Notes under the pieces: generated by a model
Told to the model about the DNA's origin: nothing
Seen by the model: only the letters and a program-made list of their open reading frames with translations
Database searches by the model: none
NCBI GenBank assembly: GCA_001593855.1
Contig: LUCC01000034.1
Span: 1 to 8,020 of the forward strand
Direction of reading: 5' to 3'
Length of the DNA stretch: 8,020 nucleotides
Origin: Candidatus Hecatellales archaeon B24
Lineage (GTDB): Archaea > Thermoproteota > Bathyarchaeia > Hecatellales > Hecatellaceae
In this document: piece after piece, positions 1-6,504 of the stretch
Layout: each line of letters begins with the position of its first letter
How positions within the stretch are numbered: position 1 is the first letter of the stretch
Made by a program: the position numbers and the translations under genes

Positions 1-1150
1 ATGAGGGGTCTGGAGGCCTGAACTCCAAACGCTTCCTTTCCGCGTCCCCCTTATGGTAGACCGGAACCCTAAGACAGGCAGACCTGTTACTTCTGCTCCA
101 GGCAATGTAAATGGGGGCCTCATAGCCGGGGACAAGCCTCTTATAAGAGCTTGTGGTCGGAGCAACTATAGCCGCAAGAGACCTGCTATGCTCTAGGATT
201 CCTCCTCCAAAATACCTGGCCAGCTGGCTTATTTCAGCGTAGGAGTCTTCCGGATCGTAGAAGAGGTTTTCGTTTTTATCCCATAAGCTTACGTGAACAT
301 GCATTCCTGAAGCGTTATCGGCGAAGATAGGCTTCGGCATGAAGGTTGCAACCTTACCATACTTGGAGGCTACGCTTCTCACCACATATTTAAGCGTCAT
401 AACCGCGTCTCCCGTACACGTCAAAGTATCCCTGTAAAAGTTTATCTCCCCTTGACCTGCGGTGGCAACCTCATGATGGTGGACATCGCAGATTACACCG
501 AAGTTTTCCGTTAGAATCGACGCGCATTCGCATCGGAATTCCATTAGGGTGTCTTGGGGTGGAACAGGGTAGTATCCTTCCTTAAACCGGATGGGATAGG
601 CGGTTTCACCAGTGTTCCAAGCTGCCTCCACGGACTCTATCCTGTAGCTTTGCCCTCGCCAGGCCGAGTGTACATCCCAGCTAACCCTGTCGAAGACGAA
701 GAATTCAACTTCAGGACCCCAGTAGGAAACCTGGTAGCCTGCCTTCCTCAAAGCCTCCTCAGCCCTTTGCGCTACTCCTCTAGGATCATGTTCCAGGCGG
801 CCCATTCCGAAGCCTCTGTAAACGTCGCAAATCATCCTTGCGGTTTTAAGATTTTCAGGCATCCAAGGGATTACGGTGAAGGTTGAAGGGTCGGGCTTGA
901 GAACCATGTCTGACTCGTGAATTTCAACGAAGCCCTTAATAGAGGAGCCGTCCAGCTTAGGTACGCCTTCACTGAAGGTTCCCTCATCTAAGAAGTCTGA
1001 CAGAATGGTTGTATGCTGAAGTTTGCCAGGGACATCGGTGAACTGCAAGTCTATGAACTTAACTTTCTCACGTTTAACGATTTCCAAGACTTCGCTGGCA
1101 CTACGCCTTACGGGTGCAAGCTTTCCCTCCTCATCTCTCCTGTACGGCAC
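1..1150 (-). CDS. glnA: Glutamine synthetase, type I (partial, C terminus beyond left edge)
   Basis: Makes glutamine from glutamate, ammonia and ATP in the cytoplasm, the main route of ammonia assimilation. I translated the minus strand by hand: 383 codons are open from a GTG at 1150 to the window edge. Visible in order are an N-terminal beta-grasp region (FIDLQFTDVPGK, then DGSSIKGF), the metal-binding GPEVEFF (Glu147, Glu149), HHHEVATAGQGE (residues 224-234), the ammonia/ATP-site region DNASGMHVH (His284), SYKRLVPGYEAP, and LEFRPPDPS at the end (Glu376). The HHEVATAGQ wording resembles the E. coli type. The tail that would carry an adenylylation tyrosine lies outside. An in-frame TAA at 1175-1177 leaves GTG 1150 as the only sensible start; GAGGGAGG lies 5 nt before it. 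This gives about 16 residues more at the N terminus than E. coli GlnA. Divergent from an Lrp regulator. Identity is very secure. Confidence 0.97.
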   Translation of the reverse strand, partial: MPYRRDEEGKLAPVRRSASEVLEIVKREKVKFIDLQFTDVPGKLQHTTILSDFLDEGTFSEGVPKLDGSSIKGFVEIHESDMVLKPDPSTFTVIPWMPENLKTARMICDVYRGFGMGRLEHDPRGVAQRAEEALRKAGYQVSYWGPEVEFFVFDRVSWDVHSAWRGQSYRIESVEAAWNTGETAYPIRFKEGYYPVPPQDTLMEFRCECASILTENFGVICDVHHHEVATAGQGEINFYRDTLTCTGDAVMTLKYVVRSVASKYGKVATFMPKPIFADNASGMHVHVSLWDKNENLFYDPEDSYAEISQLARYFGGGILEHSRSLAAIVAPTTSSYKRLVPGYEAPIYIAWSRSNRSACLRVPVYHKGDAERKRLEFRPPDPS

Positions 1151-1183
1151 CCTGCCTCCCTCGTTCCGGGCTGTTTAATACTT

Positions 1184-1198
1184 CTCCTTGAAGAGGAG
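1184..1198 (-). repeat. Short inverted repeat in glnA leader
   Basis: CTCCT and AGGAG (5 bp each, 5-nt spacer) form a perfect inverted repeat about 34 nt before the glnA GTG. In the mRNA it could be a small hairpin; the CUCC part could also pair with the glnA Shine-Dalgarno GGAG. It could equally be a protein-binding palindrome or chance. Confidence 0.3.
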
Positions 1199-1202
1199 TC
1201 TC

Positions 1203-1239
1203 CAAATATATATCTTTCCCCACTTATTCTTTATAAATG
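1203..1239 (-). promoter_or_regulatory. Candidate glnA promoter (two TATA-like boxes)
   Basis: On the minus strand, ATTTATAAAG (1229-1238) and GATATATATTT (1204-1214) are the two TATA-like stretches ahead of glnA. With archaeal TATA-to-start spacing of about 25 nt they would start transcription near 1205 or near 1180, giving leaders of about 55 or 30 nt. No clear BRE was seen. Which box is used cannot be decided from sequence alone. Confidence 0.45.
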
Positions 1240-1289
1240 TCCAAATAAAAACGTAATTATCGAATGAATGTCAAAAGGGAAAGAAAACC

Positions 1290-1296
1290 TTAAAAG
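1290..1296 (+). promoter_or_regulatory. Candidate lrp TATA box
   Basis: TTAAAAG, preceded by the purine-rich AAAGAAAACC that could act as a BRE, lies 33-39 nt before the lrp TTG. A start about 25 nt downstream would give a very short leader that still includes the G-rich ribosome-binding stretch at 1317-1321. Confidence 0.4.
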
Positions 1297-1328
1297 CCTC
1301 CAACCCTTGGTAAGATGGGGGCGAAGAG

Positions 1329-1766
1329 TTGGATGAAATAGACTACAGAATCCTTGAAGAGCTGCTGAAGGATTCACGGCAGTCCTTCCGGGAAATAGCC
1401 AGAAACGTGGGGGTTGCCACCGGAACGGTTCTGGCCAGAATCAAAAACATGGAGAAAGAAGGAATAATAAAGGGCTATACGGCTTCACTTGACCATGAAA
1501 AACTCGGCTACGAATTAACCGTGGTGGTGGAAATCACGGTTTCAAAGGGTAAGCTGCTGGAGGTTGACAGGGAGATAGCTAAAAACCCCAACGTATGCGC
1601 CGTATACGACATAACAGGCCTCACAGACGCCATTGTCGTGGCCAAATTCAAAACCCGTGAAGAACTTAGCAAATTCACGAAATCGATTTTAGCTATACCG
1701 TACGTGGAAAGAACGAACACCCATCTCGTCTTAACAACCATAAAAGAAGACTTCCGGCTAATATGA
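1329..1766 (+). CDS. Lrp/AsnC family transcriptional regulator
   Basis: A 145-residue DNA-binding regulator, about the normal size for the family. Residues 2-45 form the N-terminal winged helix-turn-helix: DEIDYRILEELLKDSRQS, then FREIARNVGVATGTVLARI as the two HTH helices, and EGIIKGYTASLD as the wing and linker. Residues about 60-140 form the RAM ligand-binding and oligomerisation domain, with the usual GLTDAIVVAKF segment and a C-terminal strand HLVLTTIKEDF. The start is TTG at 1329: an in-frame stop at 1311-1313 leaves no other early start, and GGGGG at 1317-1321 gives a ribosome site 7 nt before it. Family members respond to amino acids as dimers or octamers. Its place divergent from glnA suggests control of glnA and itself; glutamine-responsive Lrp proteins are known in Sulfolobus, but the ligand here is not shown. 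Confidence 0.95.
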   Translation: MDEIDYRILEELLKDSRQSFREIARNVGVATGTVLARIKNMEKEGIIKGYTASLDHEKLGYELTVVVEITVSKGKLLEVDREIAKNPNVCAVYDITGLTDAIVVAKFKTREELSKFTKSILAIPYVERTNTHLVLTTIKEDFRLI

Positions 1767-1860
1767 GCTTTTTAAACGCAAAAATACGGGGAATAAGGGT
1801 TTTCCACCTTCCATTTTTCCTTAAAACCCTTAATATTCGCCGTTTTAAAGCTCATCATTA
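1759..1860 (+). repeat. Long imperfect inverted repeat (hairpin) at lrp 3' end
   Basis: Hand pairing gives about 31 base pairs over 102 nt: TAAT 1759-1762 with ATTA 1857-1860; ATGAGCTTT 1763-1771 with AAAGCTCAT 1847-1855; AAACG 1774-1778 with CGTTT 1841-1845; GAAT 1791-1794 with ATTC 1835-1838; and AAGGGTTTT 1795-1803 with AAAACCCTT 1823-1831. An 8-nt unpaired stretch interrupts the left side and the apical loop is 19 nt. The outer arm includes the lrp stop codon. It may act as a 3'-end or stability structure, or be a decayed MITE-like element. No clear target-site duplication is seen. Confidence 0.7.
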
Positions 1861-1992
1861 AACATTTTAATTGAAATTTTTTCCTCCCTTCAAAGCCTTC
1901 CATGCAGCGTTAAGCCCGTTTACCAGCTTGTTTCAATAGTTCAATAAAATAGTTTTAGGGGCGTAGAAAATTGCTGCGGGGGTGGGTTCCTG

Positions 1993-2976
1993 TTGGCTAA
2001 CCTGCTTAAGCTCCTACAGGATTCAGAGGTTTTAAGGCTTCTCTACAAGCTTCACGTCGACCTGAAGGCCGAGATAATTCCAAGAATATCCTCGAAAGGC
2101 GTTTATTACCCCCTGCTCCGGGAGGTTTTAAACCGGGAAGCAGACGACGTAAGCTTCCTTAACAAGCTTTACGAGGAAGGCTTCCTTCTTAGGGATGTTT
2201 ACGATAAAATCTTCCGCTGTCCAGACTGCTCCTCAGCCGATTTAAGACCGAGACTTCAATGTCCAAACTGTGGCTCAGCCAATTTCAGCTGTGGGGAGGT
2301 TTTAGTCCATTACTCCTGCGGTCACGTAGATTTCGAAGGCAGCTTCCAGGCGGGTGAATCTCTCCTCAAATGTCCTGAGTGTGGTAAGCTGCTTAAGCAG
2401 GTGGGCATAGACTATGGAGAGCCTGGGAAAGCCTATAAATGCCTGCACTGCGGAGACTTCTTTTACTATCCGATGGAGTACTGGGTCTGCTGTAACTGCA
2501 GTAAAATGTTTAAGCCGATGGAGGCTTCAGTTGAAGACGTCTTCACCTACAGGTTTAACGAGGCTATGAAAGGCGAAGTGGAAAAGGTTCTCTCCTACGT
2601 GAAGCCTATTTCGCAGGTGTTCGAGAAGGCTGGCTTCACCGTCGAATGCTTCCCAGAGCTGAAGGGCAAATCAGGCTCCAAGCACATCGTCGACATTTAC
2701 GCAATTGCAGGCAATGGAAGGAGAAAAGTTCGAAAGCTAATCGTAGACGTGGAAGAGAAACCTGATGAGGGCATGGTGACGCTGGACGAGTTTCTGAGGT
2801 TTGTAGCCAAAGTTTTAGACCTAAGGGAGAAGGGGACAAAAAGCCTGATGCTTGCTATCCCAAACCTGGAAAAAGAGGCGAAAATGGTGGCTTCAAAGCT
2901 TAAAATAGAGTGGATTGAAGCTCGAAGCGTCAAGGAAGCCACCCTGCAAGTTGACAGGCTGCTCAGCAGCCTCTAG
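1993..2976 (+). CDS. Zinc-ribbon protein, TackOD1-like, with possible PD-(D/E)XK-like C-terminal domain
   Basis: A 327-residue soluble protein with no signal peptide or membrane segment. Residues 1-70 are helical with no recognised motif. Residues 75-170 carry paired cysteines: CPDC 76-79, CPNC 90-93, C100, C109, CPEC 127-130, CLHC 150-153 and CCNC 166-169. The spacing with GHVDFEG, GIDY and a second CxxC pair resembles TackOD1, a zinc domain proposed as a signalling output module in TACK archaea; this is from memory of the family pattern. Residues 195-327 alternate strands and helices, with HIVDIYA (Asp234) followed by VDVEEK (Glu254, Lys256), resembling an Mrr-type PD-(D/E)XK core; this is inference. 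The start is TTG 1993, with GGGGGTGGG upstream and no earlier in-frame ATG. The stop precedes the glycosyltransferase GTG by 10 nt, so the two are probably co-translated. Function unknown. Confidence 0.85.
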   Translation: MANLLKLLQDSEVLRLLYKLHVDLKAEIIPRISSKGVYYPLLREVLNREADDVSFLNKLYEEGFLLRDVYDKIFRCPDCSSADLRPRLQCPNCGSANFSCGEVLVHYSCGHVDFEGSFQAGESLLKCPECGKLLKQVGIDYGEPGKAYKCLHCGDFFYYPMEYWVCCNCSKMFKPMEASVEDVFTYRFNEAMKGEVEKVLSYVKPISQVFEKAGFTVECFPELKGKSGSKHIVDIYAIAGNGRRKVRKLIVDVEEKPDEGMVTLDEFLRFVAKVLDLREKGTKSLMLAIPNLEKEAKMVASKLKIEWIEARSVKEATLQVDRLLSSL

Positions 2977-2982
2977 GTGTGG
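2975..2982 (+). promoter_or_regulatory. Ribosome-binding site deciding the GT2 start
   Basis: AGGTGTGG overlaps the stop codon of the zinc-ribbon gene and lies 4 nt before GTG 2987. It supports GTG 2987 over the upstream in-frame ATG at 2915, which lies inside the zinc-ribbon gene and would add 24 Cys- and Lys-rich residues of no glycosyltransferase character. Confidence 0.65.
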
Positions 2983-2986
2983 CAGC

Positions 2987-4375
2987 GTGCAGAAACCTCT
3001 GAAGCCTTTCCATAAATTCATAGGGTTCCTTTCAGGCTTAGCTGCGGTTTTAACAATCTTAATAGTTTACTTTAACGCGGCAGGGCTGATTCTTAAAGCC
3101 CTAGCCTTCACTCTTTCAGTAGTCTTCATAGTTTGGGGCGTATACCATGTTCCCATTCTTATAGCCGGCATAACGAAAATCAGGGAGGCTGAGGGAAACA
3201 GGCGTTTAAACCCTTTAGACGCTCCTTTCCTCACAATCATCATACCTGCCTACCATGAACCGTGGGTTATCCATAGGGCTGTAAACATAGCGTTGAACAA
3301 GCTGGTGTATCCTAAAGATAAAAAGGAAATCGTCGTAGTAACGGAAGACGAGGAAACTGCTCTCTCAGTTCTCCCTCTCTCCATGGAGAACCCCAAGCAT
3401 GTGAAGGTTTTACTCCGCAATTCACCTCGAAGAATAAAAACTAAGCCAGCTGCCCTAGACGATGTAATCCACCTGACCAAAGGTGAAATAATCGCCATAT
3501 TTGACGCTGAAGACATGCCTGAAAGGAATGTTCTCACCAAGGTTATACCCCTCTTCGAAAATCCCCAGGTGGGTGCCGTCCAAGGGATACTTAGAATGAG
3601 CAACCCAGGTGACTCCTGGGTTTCCAAAATGATGAGCATAGAGTATGCCTCATGGTTCAGGATAATGCTTTGGGGGAGAAACCGTCTTGGACTGTTCACT
3701 CCGCTTGGGGGGACCTGCTGCTTCCTCAGGAGGGAAGCCCTTAGAACCTGCGGGCTATGGGACTCCTTCAATTTAACCGAGGACCTAGAAGTTTCGGTGA
3801 GACTGGCTTTCGCAGGCTATGAAATCAGGCTTGCAGAGGTTAGGTCTTGGGAGGAAGCTCCGATAAACGTTAGACGATGGCTTAGACAGCGAAGCCGCTG
3901 GATGAGAGGCTACCTTCAAACCTTCCTCCAGTACTGGAGGCTTTCGCTGGGAGCCCTTCGAAGGCTTGGACTGCGGCTGTCGTTAAGCATGTTTTTCGGC
4001 TTAGTTACGCCTTTCGTGATGATGATTGTTCCCTTAAGCTACTTTCTAACGGTTCTATGGTTTATCACGGACTTTTTCAGGGTTTGGATGCCTGGGCTTA
4101 TGACTTCGGTTTTTCCTCCTTGGGCTATTGTTCCTTTCCTCTTCAACTTCATCTTCTACACGGGCACCGTTGTAGGGGTGCTGCTGGAAACAAAGAAATA
4201 CTCGGACATCCCATGGTTAACCCTGCTTTTTATACCCTACATGCTTCTCCACATAATGGGTGTCCTCTACGCTGGATGGCAGCACCTAACTAAACCCGTT
4301 TTCTGGGCTAAAACAGAGCATTACGGTCTGGGAGCCAGAGGACTTTTAAACCTAAAAGCTAAAAAGCCGCTTTAA
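2987..4375 (+). CDS. Membrane-anchored GT2 glycosyltransferase (cellulose-synthase-like)
   Basis: Transfers a sugar from a nucleotide-sugar donor; probably processive and set in the cytoplasmic membrane. The 462-residue protein has two N-terminal membrane helices (about 13-30 and 35-60), then a GT-A catalytic domain: TIIIPAYHEP 83-92, VVVTEDEE 116-123, the metal-binding FDAED 172-176, the acceptor-side TED 264-266, and QRSRW 301-305, the Q-x-x-R-W signature of BcsA, NodC and hyaluronan synthases. At least three membrane helices follow, near 330-355, 380-405 and 410-435. All catalytic landmarks are present. There is no PilZ domain, so direct c-di-GMP control is not expected. An ATG at 2915 is an alternative start but would overlap the previous gene by 62 nt. 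Sugar, acceptor and product are not evident; cell-surface polysaccharide or glycolipid assembly is the likely setting. Confidence 0.93.
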   Translation: MQKPLKPFHKFIGFLSGLAAVLTILIVYFNAAGLILKALAFTLSVVFIVWGVYHVPILIAGITKIREAEGNRRLNPLDAPFLTIIIPAYHEPWVIHRAVNIALNKLVYPKDKKEIVVVTEDEETALSVLPLSMENPKHVKVLLRNSPRRIKTKPAALDDVIHLTKGEIIAIFDAEDMPERNVLTKVIPLFENPQVGAVQGILRMSNPGDSWVSKMMSIEYASWFRIMLWGRNRLGLFTPLGGTCCFLRREALRTCGLWDSFNLTEDLEVSVRLAFAGYEIRLAEVRSWEEAPINVRRWLRQRSRWMRGYLQTFLQYWRLSLGALRRLGLRLSLSMFFGLVTPFVMMIVPLSYFLTVLWFITDFFRVWMPGLMTSVFPPWAIVPFLFNFIFYTGTVVGVLLETKKYSDIPWLTLLFIPYMLLHIMGVLYAGWQHLTKPVFWAKTEHYGLGARGLLNLKAKKPL

Positions 4376-4385
4376 ACTATATCAT
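4376..4385 (+). promoter_or_regulatory. Possible internal promoter before the desulfurase
   Basis: The stretch TTTAAACTATATCA around the GT2 stop codon contains a TATA-like core at 4376-4384, about 45 nt before the desulfurase ATG. It could separate the sulfur pair from the zinc-ribbon/GT2 pair, which makes sense functionally. The match is weak and read-through from upstream is also possible. Confidence 0.3.
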
Positions 4386-4426
4386 AGGGCTTCCTTAAAC
4401 CCGTGCTATCCAACGTTAAGGGTTGA

Positions 4427-5635
4427 ATGGAAATGTTTGACGTTCAGAAGGTTAGAGAAGACTTCCCCCTGCTTAACACAGGCGTCATATATTTTGACAG
4501 TGCCGCCAGCAGCCTAACCCCGAAAACCGTGATAGACAGGATGCTTGAATACTACCTTGAATACAGGGCTAACATAGAGCGAGGCCTCTACCGGCTTTCC
4601 CAGCGGGCAAGCGAAGAATATGAAGCCGCCAGAAAGGAAGTAGCCTCCTTCATAGGAGCTAGGTCTCCTGACGAAATAGTTTTCGTTAAAAACACGACGG
4701 AAGGCATAAACCTGGCAGCCCACAGCCTAAAACTGGGGAAGGAGGACAAGGTTGTCACCACGCTTCTGGAGCACCATTCAAACCTTCTTCCATGGCTGCG
4801 ATGCAGCGAGCGTTACGGAGTTAAAGTTGAAATGGTTAAGCCGAGCCGTGAAGGCTTTCTGGACCCAGCAGACTTTGAAAGAGTGATAGACGACAGGACA
4901 AGGCTTGTAGCTGTAGCCCATGTTTCGAATGTTTTGGGCACCATAACGCCTGTCAGGGAAATAGCCGAAATAGCCCATGAGCATGGTGCTTTAATACTGG
5001 TGGACGGCGCCCAGTCTGTTCCCCACATGAAGGTGAACGTAAGAGAATTAGGCTGCGACCTCCTAGCCTTCTCAGGCCATAAAATGTGTGGGCCCACAGG
5101 GTCAGGGGTCCTATACGTTAGCAGAAGTCTCCTCGGAAAGCTGGACCCCCTATACCTGGGAGGCGGAACTGTGGAGCTTGTCGACCTTAACGGCTACAGG
5201 CTGCTTGAAGGCCCCGCTAAATTTGAGGCTGGAACTCCTGCTATAGGCGAGGTTATAGGGTTGAAGGCGGCTGTCAAATACTTGGAATCGCTGGGCATGA
5301 ACGCCATAGAACAGCATGAGAAAATGCTTTCGAAAAAAGTGTACGAGGGCCTGTCGCAGGTGGATAAGGTTGAAGTCTACGGGCCTGAACCGAAGTTTAA
5401 GCTTGGAGTTACCTCCTTTAACGTGGAAGGTTTAAGCCCTCATGATGTGGCGTTAATCCTAGACTCGATGGCTAAGATAGCTGTAAGGTCTGGGATGCAC
5501 TGCGCCCAGCCGCTGGTTAGAAGTATCCTCGGCAGGCAGCAGGGGACGGTCCGCCTTTCACCCTACCTTTACAATACCGTGGAAGAGGTGGAGAAGTTTC
5601 TAGCTGCTATTGAACAAATTGCAGGTTCAGCGTGA
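4427..5635 (+). CDS. Cysteine desulfurase, SufS/CsdA type (class V aminotransferase)
   Basis: A PLP enzyme that takes sulfur from cysteine, leaving alanine and a persulfide on its active cysteine. The 402 residues match the normal SufS length. Landmarks: YFDSAASS 22-29, HHSN 116-119 (His stacking on PLP), DGAQS 193-197 (Asp and Gln touching PLP), SGHK 216-219 with Lys219 as the Schiff-base lysine, GGGTVE 245-250, FEAGTP 266-271, RSGMHCAQP 354-362 with Cys359 as the persulfide cysteine, and Arg377, expected to bind the substrate carboxylate. The short loop around Cys359 marks group II (SufS) rather than IscS. ATG 4427 is chosen; ATG 4433 is equally possible. No SufE, SufB, SufC or SufD lies in the window. 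The MoeB-like gene follows 13 nt later, pointing to thiocarboxylate or tRNA-thiolation chemistry at least as much as to Fe-S assembly. A selenocysteine lyase role is possible but has no support here. Confidence 0.93.
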   Translation: MEMFDVQKVREDFPLLNTGVIYFDSAASSLTPKTVIDRMLEYYLEYRANIERGLYRLSQRASEEYEAARKEVASFIGARSPDEIVFVKNTTEGINLAAHSLKLGKEDKVVTTLLEHHSNLLPWLRCSERYGVKVEMVKPSREGFLDPADFERVIDDRTRLVAVAHVSNVLGTITPVREIAEIAHEHGALILVDGAQSVPHMKVNVRELGCDLLAFSGHKMCGPTGSGVLYVSRSLLGKLDPLYLGGGTVELVDLNGYRLLEGPAKFEAGTPAIGEVIGLKAAVKYLESLGMNAIEQHEKMLSKKVYEGLSQVDKVEVYGPEPKFKLGVTSFNVEGLSPHDVALILDSMAKIAVRSGMHCAQPLVRSILGRQQGTVRLSPYLYNTVEEVEKFLAAIEQIAGSA

Positions 5636-5648
5636 ACGGTGCTGTGTC

Positions 5649-6401
5649 ATGGTAAAGCTGTCTCGAAGGGAGCTTGAACGCTACGACAGACAGCTGAGAA
5701 TAGGAAGCTTCGGGGTGAAAGCCCAGAGGAAGCTGAAGAAGGCGAGGGTGGTTGTAGCTGGCGTTGGAGGCCTAGGATGCTCAGCAGCCCTCTACCTAGC
5801 AGCAGCAGGAGTTGGAAAGCTAACGTTAATAGACAGGGAAAAAGTTGAGCTAAGCAACCTTAACAGGCAGATTCTCCACTGGACGAAGGATGTAGGCAGA
5901 TACAAGGTGGACTCCGCCCTTGAAAAGCTAAGCCAGCTGAACCCTGACATTGAAGTTGAAGGCCTGAAAACGGAAATAAACGGCAGAAACGTGTTCTCCC
6001 TAATTGAAAACGCTGATGTTGTCGTCGACGGAATGGACAGCTTTAAAGCGAGGCTTCTTCTCAACAGGGCCTGCATCAGGCTTGGTAAACCTTTCGTTCA
6101 CGCAGCCGTATACGGGCTCATGGGGGAGCTTATGACGGTGCTTCCAGGTAAAGGACCCTGCTACCAGTGCTACGTCACCCCTAAGCCTCGAGAGGTAAAA
6201 ACTCCCCCCGTTCTAGGGGCAACCCCAGGAGTTATGGGCTGTCTTGAAGCTGTTGAAGCCTTAAAGCTTATAACAGGAGTAGGCAGCCCGCTTGTGGGAG
6301 AGCTTCTAATCTTCGACGGACTGCAAATGTCCTTCAGAACCGTGAAAATTGTAAGGCTTAAAGGCTGCCCAGCCTGCGGTAAGCCTGCAGAAGGAAAGTA
6401 A
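5649..6401 (+). CDS. E1-like adenylyltransferase, MoeB/ThiF/UbaA family
   Basis: Activates the C-terminal glycine of a ubiquitin-fold sulfur carrier (MoaD, ThiS or SAMP type) as an acyl-adenylate. From ATG 5649 it has 250 residues, and its key positions share E. coli MoeB numbering as I recall it: Arg14, Rossmann GVGGLG 38-43, Asp62, Asn70, Arg73, Lys86 and Asp130. This supports the chosen start over the in-frame ATG at 5610, which would overlap the desulfurase by 26 nt; GGTG at 5639-5642 is the likely ribosome site. The zinc site is intact: CYQC 171-174 and CPAC 240-243. There is no C-terminal rhodanese domain. The crossover loop (about 180-190, EVKTPPVLGA) has no cysteine, so a covalent thioester or disulfide step as in ThiF or UbaA is unlikely. 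Probably in one operon with the desulfurase, which could supply the sulfur. The partner carrier protein is not in the window. Confidence 0.92.
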   Translation: MVKLSRRELERYDRQLRIGSFGVKAQRKLKKARVVVAGVGGLGCSAALYLAAAGVGKLTLIDREKVELSNLNRQILHWTKDVGRYKVDSALEKLSQLNPDIEVEGLKTEINGRNVFSLIENADVVVDGMDSFKARLLLNRACIRLGKPFVHAAVYGLMGELMTVLPGKGPCYQCYVTPKPREVKTPPVLGATPGVMGCLEAVEALKLITGVGSPLVGELLIFDGLQMSFRTVKIVRLKGCPACGKPAEGK

Positions 6402-6417
6402 AAGTTCCTCTTCAAAT

Positions 6418-6447
6418 ATTTCTTTATTTCGTCATCTTCATTCTTTT
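6418..6447 (+). terminator. T-rich terminator region for the desulfurase/E1 operon
   Basis: After the MoeB-like stop the plus strand is pyrimidine-rich (ATTTCTTTATTTCG, then ATTCTTTTCCC), the kind of U-tract at which archaeal RNA polymerase stops. It is followed by a small inverted repeat, CCCTAA 6448-6453 and TTAGGG 6461-6466, with a 7-nt loop. The convergent gene order makes termination here expected. Confidence 0.5.
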
Positions 6448-6487
6448 CCCTAATTTTAGTTTAGGGGGAAGCTTCTGTTTTTCAACG

Positions 6488-6497
6488 AAAAGAAAAA
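6488..6497 (-). terminator. T-tract terminator for argG
   Basis: On the minus strand TTTTTCTTTT lies 7-16 nt past the argG stop codon, a typical archaeal U-rich terminator. An adjacent small inverted repeat (TTTTC/GAAAA around 6478-6490) may add structure. Confidence 0.5.
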
Positions 6498-6504
6498 GGA
6501 GTTT

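Noticed and set aside
554..1267. Two plus-strand open frames (554-886 and 1013-1267)
   Set aside because: They are almost entirely antisense to the glutamine synthetase, which is unbroken with all active-site motifs; the translations resemble no protein.
1759..1860. Calling the inverted repeat an insertion element
   Set aside because: No transposase, no clear target-site duplication and no second copy in the window; kept only as a repeat.
2915..2986. Upstream ATG extension of the glycosyltransferase
   Set aside because: It would read out of frame through the end of the zinc-ribbon gene and adds residues without family character; GTG 2987 has its own ribosome site.
3250..3771. 173-codon open frame on the minus strand inside the glycosyltransferase gene
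   Set aside because: It lies wholly antisense to a gene with every GT2 motif in order, and its translation is Ser-rich with no recognisable domain; a composition shadow.
5610..5648. Upstream ATG extension of the E1-like protein
   Set aside because: It overlaps the desulfurase end, and key-residue numbering matches E. coli MoeB when ATG 5649 is used.
6448..6466. CCCTAA/TTAGGG inverted repeat as an intrinsic bidirectional terminator
   Set aside because: The stem is only 6 bp and AT-rich and is not followed by a T-run on the plus strand; the nearby T-tracts explain termination better.
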